Shown: positions 33,740 through 45,887, counted from the first letter of the stretch. The stretch: 64,000 nt of DNA from Siphonodentalium dalli (GCA_032622095.1 CP136064.1:259139863-259203862), one strand, 5' to 3'. Notes: generated by a model from the sequence alone, not told the origin. A program made the numbers and translations.

Positions 33740-34255
33740 GTTGGCGTTATCAAGCCGGATGGAAATAATCGGAGAAAAATGACGAACGAAGGGATGTAAC
33801 TCAGGCAAAAACATGGCAAAACAAGGTCATTGGGCACTCTTTTGAAAGCAGTAGTGGATGGCGAACCTCCATACCATATTTCATTCAGAATCCGATAACC
33901 CGATCGCTGAAATACATGTAATGACAGTCCAAAACCCCACATTTCCAGATAAATAAAGGAGGATAACTCTAAAAGGAAATGTGAACAACGCCATTTGCAC
34001 CTCTTTCGAAAGCATGCATGGTGGCCCACCTCCATACCAACTTACATGCAGATTCTATATTTCCCTATAGAGATATTTGCGCAGACGGACAAACCCCTAC
34101 ATTTCCAGATAAACAAAGAAGGATAACTCGGAAAACACGGACAAAGTCATTTGCCATATTTTGAAAGCAGTCATGAAAGAAAACATCCATATCAATTTCA
34201 TTCAGATAAATACGATAACCCATGTCTGAGATATATGTCCGGACGGACGGATGCC
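33740..34255. repeat. Diverged ~160-bp tandem repeat, three units
   Basis: Recurring anchors are CTTTTGAAAGCAG-type (about 33838, 34002, 34157), CCTCCATACCA and ACATTTCCAGATAAA(T/C)AAAG, and a closing GACGGAC motif. The look is that of widespread invertebrate intronic repeats ending in GGACGGACGG. It is non-coding. Confidence 0.65.
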
Positions 34256-34259
34256 CCAA

Positions 34260-35033
34260 ATTCGATTCAATTCAAATAGTTTTATAGCCTTCGCCAAAAC
34301 AAATGACATATAAGACAAAATACATACAATGAACACAACATAATATACATCACGCACGCGCCACCATATAACGATCACACCACGCATCCTGACTTTCCAA
34401 AATTATCTGGGCTCCCATGCACTGACTATCCCTTCCAGTGTCGGTTTGCGACACAAGGCAGCTGATAATCAGGTAGGGCCCAGTACAATCACATACATAC
34501 TTAAGACATATATACTTAAGACCACATACAACCACTAGCAGTTTCTTCATGAACGGACGGACGTAGTCAATCCACTATATGTATCCCCATTATCTTCGAT
34601 ATATCGCACATATGAGCCCATTATATAATAAAAGGTTTTAATGGGTATATAATTAGATCGTACGCACGGGCCCAATAATATGAGGTTTTATTTGTCAAAA
34701 TCAAATCGATCTTCAAAAGAAGATTTTTTATCAGTCTAGAAAAAAGTTCAATTATCGTCTCATAAAGAGCAATCTCAATTGTGATATTTTATACTCGTTT
34801 TCAACTTAAAACTGATGGATGTTGTGTGTTTTTCACGATTTCCGTGAAATTATGAATTATAGTGATTTCAAGTATTTTTTTTTTTGCTTGGTGAGCTCAG
34901 AATTAACTTGGTGCTTACCCATTTCATGACGGAAGTTGCGCTGGTGCAGCATTAAATATTCCGTGTCAGTACATTGTTACGCGCGCCGCGTGTATACTGT
35001 CCTAGAGATTCTAGATAGCTGTGAGCGCTGACA
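34260..35033. other. No gene recognised
   Basis: Nothing supported. Confidence 0.5.
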
Positions 35034-35037
35034 TTAA

Positions 35038-35517
35038 AGGTACTCAATCCGATAAAACTCCTCTCAATTACTATTTCAACGGCTTCGGGGGTCACAAATA
35101 TTTGATTCGAGTCGAGGAAGTCACCCATCAAAGCTCAGATTTGTTAGATATCGATTTTAGAAATCTATTATTTTTCATTATCGGGAATACTTTCTGGCCC
35201 AGAACACAGTCAAAATTGCGTTATTATTACCACTTGATTTTAGAGTTATCCATCCTTGTCTGTTTGAATATATTTTGGTGTACACATCCCGAGCAGATTA
35301 CGGCAGTTGAAGGCAATTATTAGTACTCATCTCGAGTAAATAACAAATTTCAAAAATCCATATCTAATAACTCTGAGCTTTGTTTGATGGGTTCCTCGAC
35401 TCGAATCAAATATTTTTTACCCCCAAAGCCAAAGAAATAGTAATATAGGACCCTCTGATCGGATTGTTGTTGTTGAAATCTGTTGAGATGGGGACCCTCT
35501 GTTCGGATTGAGTACCT
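35038..35517. mobile_element. 480-bp TTAA-flanked MITE (family 'AGGTACTCAATCCGA'), full copy
   Basis: TTAA at 35034-35037 and 35518-35521 bracket inverted ends AGGTACTCAATCCGAT / TCGGATTGAGTACCT. Inside, a conserved GATTCGAGTCGAGGAA segment occurs in both senses, so the arms are longer than the perfect ends. The TTAA target fits piggyBac- or Kolobok-type mobilisation. There is no coding. Confidence 0.85.
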
Positions 35518-35572
35518 TTAACATGGGTGTTTTATTTATAGAATGGGAAATTTTGGGATGATTAAAAGTCGA

Positions 35573-35943
35573 ACTGCGAGCCGGAGGCCGAGTCCGGTAA
35601 ACGGTGTAGTTGGGAATTTCAATTTCGTTTTCCTTTACATTATTTTGTCAATAATGTTGATTTTTGGTTTGTGACAAGCTATGTCAATTACAAATAAAAG
35701 AAATGAAAAAGATAATTTGTAAGTTTTATATTTCAACTTATATAGACATTTTTCGTTCTGCAGCCCACGACGGCGGAGTCGGCCGCCGGTTCGTTAATTA
35801 TGTGCTGGTTGTTACTGTTATTTTAACGGAATTCTGAGTTGGTCATTCGCGAAACCAATATATTTTATATTCTATAATTACAATCATGGGTATATAATAT
35901 ATTATCTTGAGCGCGTTACCATTTCTGATTATGGGTTTCTTGT
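35573..35943 (+). repeat. Dispersed repeat, copy 2 (longer)
   Basis: Counterpart of 5505-5720, with an extra block in its right half (about 35713-35870). A diverged hairpin of the 68-bp family follows at 35940-36070. Confidence 0.7.
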
Positions 35944-36282
35944 CTTATATGCGAGTCGCATAAAGGGAGCCTCGCATATATAAGAGATGCACTGGATTAC
36001 AAGGTCAGTGTAAATATGTTATACCAATGCATTCTCTTATTTATGTGAGGCTCCATATGGGCGAATGAATTGGCACGGGGTTTTTGCAAACTTTCAGGAA
36101 GCTCCAGTCATGGAAACAGATAGCTGCTAAAAATAGATGGGGCAACCGGTGGATCAATCGGACTAAGATGCCTGAATTGGATTAAACCATACTCTCAATT
36201 GAACCTCCAACATGTGTGTGTATATACGTGAGTTGAGAGGGTGGGTACACGTCGATAAATGTACGAGATACCAATCTACCTA

Positions 36283-36804
36283 CACTCTTAGAACAAATGT
36301 GTATAAATATTACACAATATGTGTTACATTTGATCTTAAACAAAATTGTGTAGAAATGCAACATGACATAAAGTGTCGGTGGAATTTTCTCAACGTTGAA
36401 TATGAGTGAATATGTGAGTATATTATATTTAATATATGAGATATTTTCTATTTGAGACATAAACCTCGTAAAAGCTGCCATAATACAAAATTGGCAGCTG
36501 CTTTAAAACTGTGTGCTACACAATTATGTGTTGTTCAGTTTTTACACAAACATAGTGTATAACAAAGTTTAAAGCTGCTGCCAATTGTCTGTTCTGTGGT
36601 AGCCTTTACGAGTTCTGTGTCTCCAATAGAACACATTTCATCTAATAACTATGATGCACTCACATATTCAATCATATTCAACGTTGATGATATTCCACCG
36701 AAATATTTAATAATTATATGTCATGTGTCATTTCCACACAATTTTGTTTAAGATCAAATGTAACACATTTTGTGTAGTATTTATACACATTTGTTCTAAG
36801 AGTG
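36283..36804. mobile_element. 522-bp MITE with ~140-bp inverted ends, TA-flanked
   Basis: Begins CACTCTTAGAACAAATGTGT and ends ACACATTTGTTCTAAGAGTG, with TA on both sides (36281-36282, 36805-36806). Inversion continues inward for about 140 bases with indels, and a second inverted pair (AGCTGC...GCAGCT) lies in the centre. The TA target suggests a Tc/mariner-like or IS630-like source. It is non-coding. Confidence 0.85.
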
Positions 36805-37386
36805 TACTTCGTGTACTCTTACTTGTTCCCTCAAAGTCATATCTATTTTCACAAACGCTCTTTATTTTTTACAATATCAGGACAATTACAGTGAACGCTC
36901 TTTATTTTTTCATGCTGAAGAAAAGTCGGGACCCGACTTTTGTGACACCAATAAGTGATTCTGTGACACATAAAGGCCCTATAAATTCATTAAAGATCCA
37001 CTGTCTGATTTGAAAAAAATTCTTGAAACCATTTTCAGTTCACCATGCAAAATAAAAATAAGTAATATTTGAAATCAATATCTTTCGTATGGCACATGCA
37101 TCAACACAATCATCCGTATAAGTCATACGTCGAAAACGGTCACAAAGGCCCATGGCACAATTAAAAACGCTCTTAATTATCTACAGATTTTGGGGGTGAC
37201 AGAAACATGGATGCTATGTTAAGAGACGATCGGCGGAATTTTTGCTAGGTTGAAAAAAAATCAAAATATGTTAAATGTCCATCTTATTTGCCACAAAACC
37301 CTCCTATTAATGGTTCCATGGGTCCAATCTAATTACGTTTGTAGTATAGAAAAATTAGGCATCTTGTATACTACCATAACGATTAA

Positions 37387-37800
37387 AGGTACTCAATCCG
37401 ATCAGAGGGTCCCCATATCACCAAGATACAACAACAACAACAACAACAACATTTCTTCAAAATACGCTTTAATTGTCAGAATCGATTAATTGCAACAAAA
37501 TAATGCTAATCACTGTCAACTATGGTATAAAATTTCCCAAAACGTGTTATTTATCAACATTTTGTTCAACGAAATATCGCCGTATTATATCACTTGAGTA
37601 TTCACGAAATTTGGCCGTATTACCACTTGTTTTTAGAGTTATCCATCTTCATCGGCAATTTTGACCGATACCATCCATTTGATGGCGTGTTTCTGGGCCA
37701 CAAACAATTGAAACAACAAACTTCAAAAATCGATATCTGATCACTCTGAGCGTTTTGGTGGGTGGGTTCCTCGACTGGCATCAAATAAAAAAAAATTTGG
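37387..37800. mobile_element. TTAA-family MITE, inverted and cut at its right side
   Basis: Starts after TTAA (37383-37386) with AGGTACTCAATCCGATCAGA. It has a CAA microsatellite near 37430 and runs to GTTCCTCGACTGGCATCAAA before joining the SINE-like block without its right end. Confidence 0.7.
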
Positions 37801-37968
37801 CCCGGGGGTATTGCGGACCACTCTTATCGGCTGGAGCACCCCGAAACAGGTGACCCACCCTTACGAGATGGTCAAATTGCCTGTCGGGGTCAGTCCCGGC
37901 TAGAAGTGGAAGTCCGTCAGTCAGTCAGGACCACTCGTCCTTCTCAGGCTGCGAACCCATCACACTGA
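37801..37968 (-). mobile_element. SINE-like element (U2-headed family), 5'-truncated copy
   Basis: Matches the body of the copy at 50430-50964 (shared ATTGCGGACCACTCTTAT, GGTGACCCACCCTTACGAGA and GACCACTCGTCC). It lacks the U2-like head, as expected for 5' truncation during target-primed integration. Confidence 0.55.
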
Positions 37969-38200
37969 TATGGTGCGATCTCCGAGTGAATTCTCATGTG
38001 TTGAAGTATTAATTTTATTTGCAGAAGGTCATCATGTGACAAGAAATGGTGTTAATGTTTTCTAACCAACTGTGTGTGTTCACAACTCGTAATTGTGAAA
38101 CACATGCGGATTTATGGTTAACTGTCGAAGAACTGACACTTCTGATATTATAGTAAAAAGCTTTACAACAATATTTATTACCAAGTTCTGTGTTTTTGGT
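37969..38200 (-). repeat. Zinc-finger-relic dispersed repeat (copy)
   Basis: Contains GTGCGATCTCCGAGTGAATT, CTCATGTGTTGAAGTATTAA and GAAATGGTGTTAATGTTTTC. The last is the uninterrupted counterpart of the site occupied by the 5.4-kb element at 51208-56649. Confidence 0.6.
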
Positions 38201-38649
38201 AATTTTTTTTAGATTTTACCGATGTTCATGCTCTTATGCGACGCTACTTTATTTATTACGTGTCGGTAAAGTGTACCACTGACGATGTAAGGGGGTAACT
38301 ACAAATGCCATGAATATCTACTCTTGATACGCCTGTAGAGATCACAATCCACCAGTACAAAACCTGGGAACTTTTGATGTTGTGACAAGAAGATTTATGA
38401 CATTGAGAAAACAGTGCAGGATATTTCTTAGTCAATGCCACCTGTTCATAAAACGGACACAGCTAATTCGAGCTTCCAAATTCTGTCTACGTAATTTGGA
38501 AGGCGGTATAAGACAGGTTGACAAATACACGAAATATTGATATAACTGCTGCACATGCTCTGAAAAATGCTTTCCATGGTCACAGCCATTTTCCAGCTGT
38601 TTTCAATTTTTCGCATAGAAGTGAAATAAATGCCCTTTATTTCTATACC

Positions 38650-39732
38650 ATGGGGACATGTATCTATTCCGAAGGTTCTCTATTCCGAAGGTTCGCTATT
38701 CCGATGGTTCGCTATTCCGAAGGTTCTCTATTCCGAAGGTTCGCTATTCTGAATGTTCTCTATTCCGAAGGTTCGCTATTCCGATGGTTCGCTATTCCGA
38801 AGGTTTTTGTTATTTTAAAGGTTAATTCTATATTCTAAAGTATTTAGAGGGTTCTTTATCCCGAAGACTCTGTTTATGAAGGAAATAACTTGAAACGTTA
38901 AAACAATAAATGTGATTTTTGTTTTGTTTTCGTGGGTTTCCATAAGATTTAATGTCATTACGTATGACGTTATTTCCCAATAAATATTTATGTTACGCAA
39001 CATATTATAAATAGATTCAACAAACGAGATAAATAATACAAATATTAAATAAATAAATAAATATATAAATAAACATGTAATACATAATATTCATCACGTG
39101 ATTCATGTAGGCGACACTTTTGTATGATTAATTCAAAACATACGTATATGCGTTGTATATATACGTTACATGTATATTATAGAAATGGGCTGATTTAAGT
39201 TTCTATGAAAGGGAGACTCTACTCAAATGGTGTTATTGGTTTCTTGATTCTATGCTTCGTAGAATAAGGTCACCAGATTTCCATTATATATAAAGTTCGA
39301 AATAACCGGCGAGAATAATACTATGTTACAGATGGCAGATAAGCCAGAATGCAAAAATAGAACGCTCGTCATTAATATATTTTTGTACAGTACGTGTATT
39401 TTATTTCAGTCATGCAGTCATCGTGTTTTCAACTTTCCATAATAAACGATAAACTAACACTGTCTTCCTGTCATTGATACCCGACATTTGGGACAATTTG
39501 GAACTTAGAATGGGGTGTATAAATATAATGTATGTGAAAACTAGCGTAATAGTATTTTTCATTCCTCGTGTGTATTCTGGGGGGGGGGGGGGGCATGTAA
39601 CTTTTGATTCATTTCTGGCTAAATACCTTTGGAATAGCGCACCTTCGGAATAGCGCATCTTCGGAATAGCAAACCTTCGGAATAGCGAACCTTCGGAACA
39701 GAGAACCTTCGGAATAGAGAACCATACCCTAT
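38650..39732. mobile_element. ~1.1-kb fold-back element with 17-bp minisatellite arms
   Basis: The left arm (38668-38815) is a tandem of about nine units of GGTTCGCTATTCCGAAG type. The right arm (39628-39725) holds the same unit in reverse complement, about six times. The outer sequence matches 43873-43930 on both sides, with CTATAC seen at both junctions as a likely target duplication. The centre holds a dispersed repeat (39212-39390, shared with 18795-18965) and a G run. Confidence 0.75.
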
Positions 39733-39734
39733 AC

Positions 39735-40125
39735 TATATCAGGGATGGACTCACACGGAACGCTCTTTTCTGTGTCATTTTGGGACCCAAATATCACGTT
39801 CAGTCAGCTGTTCAGGGCGGTATTTTTTATGACTTCAATAGAAACTTAGAAAGGTAGTTGAAACATTATTCGACCTATCGGGACAAATTCAAAATCGATT
39901 ATTATTAGGTAGATGCCAAGTGGCTTTAATTGTGTATTTCATTGTAGGTGAAATTGCATGATTTGAGTTATTTTGTGGGCGAATGTGCTTTGCTTCTCCC
40001 TGGTAATTAATGCAGTGATTATTGCGAGTCGCAAATAAAAAAATACAATCTCGAGCTGTATAAATTAAATCCCTACGATATTAGCGAGGAACAGAAAAGA
40101 TCTAAAGATGGGGGGAAAGGGCATA
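39735..40125 (+). repeat. Dispersed block C, diverged copy
   Basis: Aligns with 43880-44300 and 49870-50345 (shared AATGTATTTCATTGTAGGTGA-type segment and an AAATAAAAA(A)CATGC/ATACAATCTCGA segment). It is more diverged than those two are from each other. Confidence 0.6.
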
Positions 40126-40127
40126 AC

Positions 40128-40470
40128 CTTATTTTTATTTACCCCGAGCTCAGAGAGTTCTCAGGGGTCAGAGAAATTACACAAATAGCACACCGATAAA
40201 CGGTACGATCTCCGTGTGGATTCTCTTATGTGGAAGATGACTATTTTTCAAAGCAGGTTATTAGTCGGCTGGTGTGCCAATAAATGGTGTCAATGTTTAT
40301 AGCCGACTGCCCGTGCTAAAAAAACGCGCAATAGTGAAACATATACAGAACTCATGGCTAACAATAGACGAATGGCATTTCTAGTTTTATATTCACAAAA
40401 TGTAGAAGACATTTACTTTCAAGTTCAGCATTTAATTAAGGATTTTGTTTATTTTTCGCCCACCTCGATT
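40128..40470 (-). repeat. Zinc-finger-relic dispersed repeat, uninterrupted copy
   Basis: Starts with ATTTACCCCGAGCTCAGAGA, holds CGATAAACGGTACGATCTCC and TGTGGATTCTCTTATGTGGA, and goes on to GGCATTTCTAGTTTTATATT and AATTAAGGATTTTG. On the minus strand the first 120 bases translate, with frame jumps, to pieces such as CFEK, HKRIHTEIV and C-x2-C. That is the look of two adjacent C2H2 fingers and a linker. Confidence 0.6.
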
Positions 40471-41116
40471 TTAAGGGGAAGCCAATTAATTGTTACGTAT
40501 CGGTACAGTCACGAAAGCGATGCTCTGTGTTCAGCGAAGTACACCATCGTGATTGTGTATTATGACAGCGATGCTTTATGCTGCATGATGTGCTGTGTGA
40601 TAGGACAGCGATAAACCTAATGTGTAAATGGTAATGTCTGACAGCCTGAGATACCGACATATTGGAGGTTCAAATTGGCGCAGTCGGTTAGGTGCATAGC
40701 ATATTAATTATGATCGATTGAACCACATTATATAAGCCGCCACCTGGTGATATATTACATATTTTGAACTCGATATATGACCACAAAGCGTCCGTACATT
40801 ACCTTGATTGATATGTTTGATATAGCCGTTTTACTGTATAAGTATAGTAGCTTTATGGCGACTCTGTTAGGTAGACATTCCACGTCGGAATCAACAACAG
40901 TTGCAGATTTCATGCCGAAAATATGTTGAGAATATATCAAGTTTGACTTTTCAACCAACATATAGTTTTAGATCAATATGCGAATTATCATAATTTCAGT
41001 TAAACTTTTTGACTGAAATCAATGGGCATCAGTTGGAAAGTTTCCAGATGAATAATAGTCCCTTCCCACGTATACTTCTATAGCTGAACGGAAGAATCCA
41101 TTTACTAGTAGTACAT

Positions 41117-41588
41117 ATGTGACCCGCCATATCAAATCCAGTCGTAAGTCGGGATTTTTTTTACCCTGTGCCAATGCATTCTCTTATATATGCGAGTCGA
41201 CCATAGGTCGCCTCGCATATATAAGAGAATGCATTGGCCTAACAATTTTTTACAATTTTAATAATTTTTTCTTGTATTCTTTAACATATTTATAATTTCA
41301 CCCATACAGAGCCCCAGACAAACATGAGCAGACGACACTCTTCTATATGCTTCTATATATGTGTGGGGCTCCCTGCAGGGTAATGGATGTTTTTTTATTT
41401 TATGTCCTAAAAATTGTAAGAAACAATTTATTTTAAAAAAATGATAAAAAATTATTAGGCCAATGCATTAGGCATTCTCTTATATATGCGAGGCGACCTA
41501 TGGTCGACTCGCATATATAAGAGAATGCATTGGCACAGGGTAAACAATTCCCGACTTACGACTGGATTTGATATGGCGAGTCACATAT
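41117..41588. mobile_element. ~470-bp MITE whose inverted ends each contain a 68-bp hairpin, copy 1
   Basis: The outer ends ATGTGACCCGCCATATCAAA and the inverted TTTGATATGGCGAGTCACAT enclose TCCAGTCGTAAGTCGGGA. Each arm then contains one 68-bp hairpin. The centre has GAGCCCCAGACAAACATGAG. The copy at 60414-60873 has the same centre in the opposite direction. Confidence 0.85.
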
Positions 41589-41767
41589 ATGGAGAGGGTT
41601 ATTTAAAAACCAAAATTCCCAACCTCCTGAACCTTCATTGGAACCTTTTGATTTTGGACTTTCCGATATAGATAACACCTCATATGGTTGGATATTTTTC
41701 AACTGATGGCCATTTCATCCTGCAAAGTTTTCACCGAAAGTAGGAAAATATCTAAATGTTCATTTAA

Positions 41768-42135
41768 CCCTTTACCCAACAGAAGGGCCCTGTGCCAATG
41801 CATTCTCTTATATATGCGAGTCGACCATAGGTCGCCTCGCATATATAAGAGAATGCATTGGCTTAACACATTAAAAATTATAAAATTGTTAAAGAATGTA
41901 AGTAAAAATGGTAAAAAGTTTTTTTAGGCCAATGCATTCTCTTATATATGCGAGGCGACCTATGGTCGACTCGCATATATAAGAGATTGCATTGGCACAG
42001 GGCATAACTGTAACCATCACAATGTGGTCAATGAGCCGGTTCCAATGATATCCATATTTGTATGGTTTTATTGAGACAGACCCAAGATAATTTAGGCTGT
42101 TGCAGCTTTATTTGGCCGGTTTGTTGGGTAAAGGG
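41768..42135. mobile_element. TTAA-flanked MITE (ends CCCTTTACCCAAC) holding two 68-bp hairpins
   Basis: TTAA at 41764-41767 and 42136-42139. Ends CCCTTTACCCAAC and GTTGGGTAAAGGG. Inside are two head-to-head 68-bp hairpins (41793-41861 and 41929-42000). It sits in a minus-strand copy of dispersed block B, of which uninterrupted copies exist at 57320-57370 and 59240-59270. Confidence 0.8.
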
Positions 42136-42257
42136 TTAAAAAGTAAATGACATATTTTACACTAAATATATTGGTTGGAAAATAAAATAATACAACAATA
42201 TGAACCTATAATTTTGGTCAGAATTTCAAAGACTGGTGTACCGTGCTGTGGACTTAA

Positions 42258-42696
42258 AGGTACTCAATCCGAATTAATGCTAGAAAATTACTATTTCCTT
42301 GGTATCGGGGGTTATAAAATATTTGATTCGAGTCGAGGAACCCACCCACCAAAGCTAGGAGTGATCAGATATCGATGTTTGAAATCTATTATTGTAATTT
42401 TTAGGTGGCCCAGTAAACTGTCGACGAGAAGAACTTATCTGACCAGATAGCGGATGAAGATCGATAACTCTAAAATCCAGTGGCTTTTTTGTGTCAGATA
42501 TTTGACAACTGGCAAAATTTCGTTGAACAAAACGTTGATAAATAACAGGTTTTGGGCAATTTTATACTACAGTTGACTGTGGTTAGCATTATTTTTGGGC
42601 AATTAATCGATTCTGATAACTGAAGCGGCATTTCAAAAAAATTTGCTGTTGCTGGAATCTGATGATATGGGGACCGTCGAATCGGATTGAGTACCT
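42258..42696. mobile_element. TTAA-family MITE ('AGGTACTCAATCCGA'), full copy
   Basis: TTAA at 42254-42257 and 42697-42700, ends AGGTACTCAATCCGA / TCGGATTGAGTACCT. Same family as 35038-35517. Further fragments lie at 43752-43872, 49757-49873 (left ends) and 57165-57290 (right end with a GTT microsatellite). Confidence 0.85.
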
Positions 42697-42839
42697 TTAA
42701 TGTTCGATGATGACATTCGACTGTGTTATGGTTCTTTATAAAATAATCCAACGGAAATTCATAGTTTAATTTTCCAGAAACTGTTTAATGTTTTGACAGG
42801 GAAGTTTAAAAAATTGAAAAAATAGGTTATATATTTCTT

Positions 42840-43265
42840 AGTTCATAATAATTCCTTGATTATGTATATCACTGTAGGTGAAGGTCCCAACTCGAAATTG
42901 CATGATTTATTTGACAGTTTTGAGCCGATTTTGATTTGCATCGCTTACAAGCTATGGAATTTCTCACGGGTAATCAGTTAAATGCATGTTTATTGCGATA
43001 TTGACTGACAAAATTAATGCAATCCCGAGTTGTGACCACCCCGTACTGTTAAATATATTATTTAGGAACATATATTAAGAACGAAATGTATTCCATCCGT
43101 TGTGTATGCAATGTTATAAATTCCCAGCCAGGTGCATGCAGGTCAGAACATCAAAAAGTGTTCATGTTTTGAACGTATGGAATATGATCTCTACGGCCGT
43201 TAGCCAGAGGAGAGATTCACGGCATGATCTACAAATGAAGGTTCACATAATTGGGAACTTTGGTC
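42840..43265 (+). repeat. Dispersed block C, diverged copy
   Basis: Contains CACTGTAGGTGAAGGTCCCA and ACATCAAAAAGTGTTC, matching 44010-44300 and 50025-50300. Confidence 0.6.
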
Positions 43266-43530
43266 TTTAAGTAGGGGGATATAATAGGAAATTCTAAATT
43301 GGACAACCCTTCTACGACAAAGACGCTCTATAGTTACGTCCCTGGTCACATATCGAGCGGCCGGTGCATGCGGTACATATACACCCGTCTTCGACATTCA
43401 GACCGAAATTCGGTTCATATTTTATTCTAATGTTTGAATTTTCCAACCAATATATTTAGTGTAAAAATATGTCATGTTTCTCTCTTCAGATCAGTATTTG
43501 AATATTTTCCTACATTCGGTAAATAATTCA
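43266..43530 (+). repeat. Dispersed block B (copy)
   Basis: Matches 59045-59300 (shared TTACGTCCCTG, ATTCAGACCGAAATTCG and TTTTCCAACCAATATATTTA). Partial copies lie at 57300-57400 and, inverted, at 41735-42180. Confidence 0.7.
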
Positions 43531-44420
43531 TGCATGGTGAATGTGTTGTTACCTAGATTTGAAACTGCAATTCATGGGGTACGATTATACCAATGAAATT
43601 ATACAGGGCTGGGAATTTTGCTCTTTGGGGAGGGGGAAATGGTTGGAAATTCTAAATGGGACACCATCCCAACAACAAAGTCCCATCGCTACGTCCCTGT
43701 CCAAATGTCGGAACAGCCGACAGAAATCAATTTCGGTTGGATTAGTTTAAAGGTACTCAATCCGATCAGGCGCTCCTAAATTACTATTTATTTGGCTTCG
43801 GGGGTAAAAAATATTTTATTTGAGTCCAGGAACCCACCCATCAAAGCTCATGCAGAGTGATCAGATATCGATTTTCGCATAGAAGTGAAATAAATGCTCT
43901 TTATTTCTACCATATCAGGAATAGACTAACACTAAACGCTATTTTCTGTTCCATGTGTGCAAATTTTATTAGGTATATGTTTGGGGCGCGAACCGCGAAG
44001 AGACTTTAATAATGTACTTCATTGTAGGTGAAGGTCCCAACTCGAAAGTGAGTGACTTTTTCGGCGAATATGCTGTGCTTCACTTAGAATAATGGAAATT
44101 CTCCCAGGTATAATTAATTCAATGTTTATTGCGTTATCGGTCCCCTGAAGTCACAAATAAAAACATGCCATCTCGAGCTGTGACCATGCACCCCTACTTT
44201 TAACTACTAAGCAGATTATTGAGGGGGAATATGTATCCTGCCTTGTTTGTTCAATGTTATAACGTTATCTGTCAGAGCATCAAAAAGTTCGCAAATTTTG
44301 AACTGATGGAATATGAGCTCCAGTCTAATAACAATAGCAGAGGGGACATAATTTAATTTTTATTTACCCCGAGCTCAGAAAGTTCTCGGGGTCAGAGAAA
44401 TTACACAAATATCACACCGA
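43531..44420 (+). repeat. ~890-bp duplicated block, copy 1
   Basis: Matches 49539-50418 closely and in order: TGCATGGTGAA start, GACACCATCC...CAACAAAGTCCCATCG, a TTAA-family fragment, block C, and the ATTTACCCC...ATCACACCGAT zinc-finger-relic start. In both copies a poly-T tract follows the ATCACACCGAT end. Confidence 0.8.
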
Positions 44421-44504
44421 TATTTTTTTTTTTTTTTTTTAAACTGTGGTTGGACTCAGTCCTGGTCACAAAAGGCCCACCGGGTTCTGCCAATACCAGG
44501 AGGG

Positions 44505-44955
44505 TCCCAACATACTACCTTTGTACGGGTGAACGTACTGCCATATACTACATTTGTACGGGTGAACGTACTGCCACATACTACCTTTGTACGGGTGAAC
44601 GTACTGCCATATACTACATTTGTACGGGTGAACGTACTGCCATATACTACATTTGTACGGGTGAACGTACTGCCATATACTACCTTTGTACGTGTGAACG
44701 TACTGCCATATACTACCTTTGTACGGGTGAACGTACTGTCATATACTACATTTGTACGGGTGAACGTACTGCCATATACTACCTTTGTACGGGTGAACGT
44801 ATACTGCCACATACTACCTTTATACGGGTGAATTAACGTACTGCCATATACTACCTTTGTACGGGTGAACGTACTGCCATATACTACCTTTGTACGGGTA
44901 AACGTACTGCCATATACTACCTTTGTACGGGTGAACGTACTGCCATATACGACCG
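44505..44955 (+). repeat. 33-bp satellite, about 14 units
   Basis: Unit CCATATACTACCTTTGTACG plus GGTGAACGTACTG, repeated nearly perfectly. Because 33 is a multiple of three, all frames that lack a stop in one unit stay open throughout. The resulting 11-residue protein repeats on both strands are therefore not evidence of a gene. Confidence 0.95.
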
Positions 44956-44999
44956 ACTCATCATAGTCCTTTAATAGAAAATGAAATGATTAATAGGAA

Positions 45000-45240
45000 A
45001 ATAATACATACATATAAGACACAACAACAACAAAATAATAAAGGGAAAGGAAGGGAGTGCAAAATGAAAAAGCAAAAGGGAAAAAATCAAAGGAAAAAAT
45101 AAAGGGAATATAGACGAAAACGGGAGAAAAAATTGGAAAATCCAAAGGGGGAAAAAACAAAGGGAAATTCAGATGAAAAGGAGAAGAAAAAATTAAAAAT
45201 CAAAGGGAAAATTACGATGGTAAAGTGAAGGATCAAAACT
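45000..45240 (+). repeat. Purine-rich AAAGGGAAA-type tract
   Basis: About 240 bases made almost only of A and G, with irregular AAAGGGAAAAA and GAAAA units. No coding. Confidence 0.7.
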
Positions 45241-45887
45241 ACCAAGTTCCCCGACCCCACACCAAATCCACCACCAATGCTACCCCCAGCAACGATGGCA
45301 AATTCAACATGAGGGCAAAGAACCGGGATTACGAATCATAGAAGCAAAGCAAAGGTCAATAGTATAAGAAGGAACACGAATTATGACAAAGGAAAATTAA
45401 TAGTACAAGTAACCTGCGTGGGCGTATCTGAAAGCATGTTGATCTGAAAAGAACAATGATGTAATACACATTAAAAGTACATGTCGCTCAGCCGGGCACA
45501 TCGTGCCCGGATTAAGGTGAATAAAGTAGGCTGAGTCGGAAATCAGGGACGTGGTCATGGTTGGTCAAATGCAGGGAAGGAAGGAAGATGAAAGGAAACG
45601 ATACAATTATACAAATCACGGTGGAAGAAGGTCACTCTTCTTATGAAGGCCACGCCTGTCTAGTGACCAGAGAGAAGGTTGCGCCGTGTACCAAACGAGA
45701 AACTGTTTTTGAGCAAGGGTGAGCTCATTGCCTACCGTATGGAGACGTAGAATGGCAACATAATTGAATACGGAGAGAACTGTTGTCGAGATGCAGGTGC
45801 ACGGAAGGTATGAGTTCCCTAATCCCAGAGATAGGACCGGTGCCATACCGGCGGTATATGTAGTCCACGTCGTTCAGCACCTGCATA
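45241..45887. other. No gene assigned; possible decayed coding on the minus strand
   Basis: A GCCGGGCACATCGTGCCCGG palindrome lies near 45491-45510. Minus-strand frames around 45616-45880 are unusually open, but they change frame and match nothing I recognise. Confidence 0.35.

Noticed and set aside
45616-45880. Minus-strand coding relic
   Set aside because: Open in shifting frames, but no family recognised; left as unassigned.
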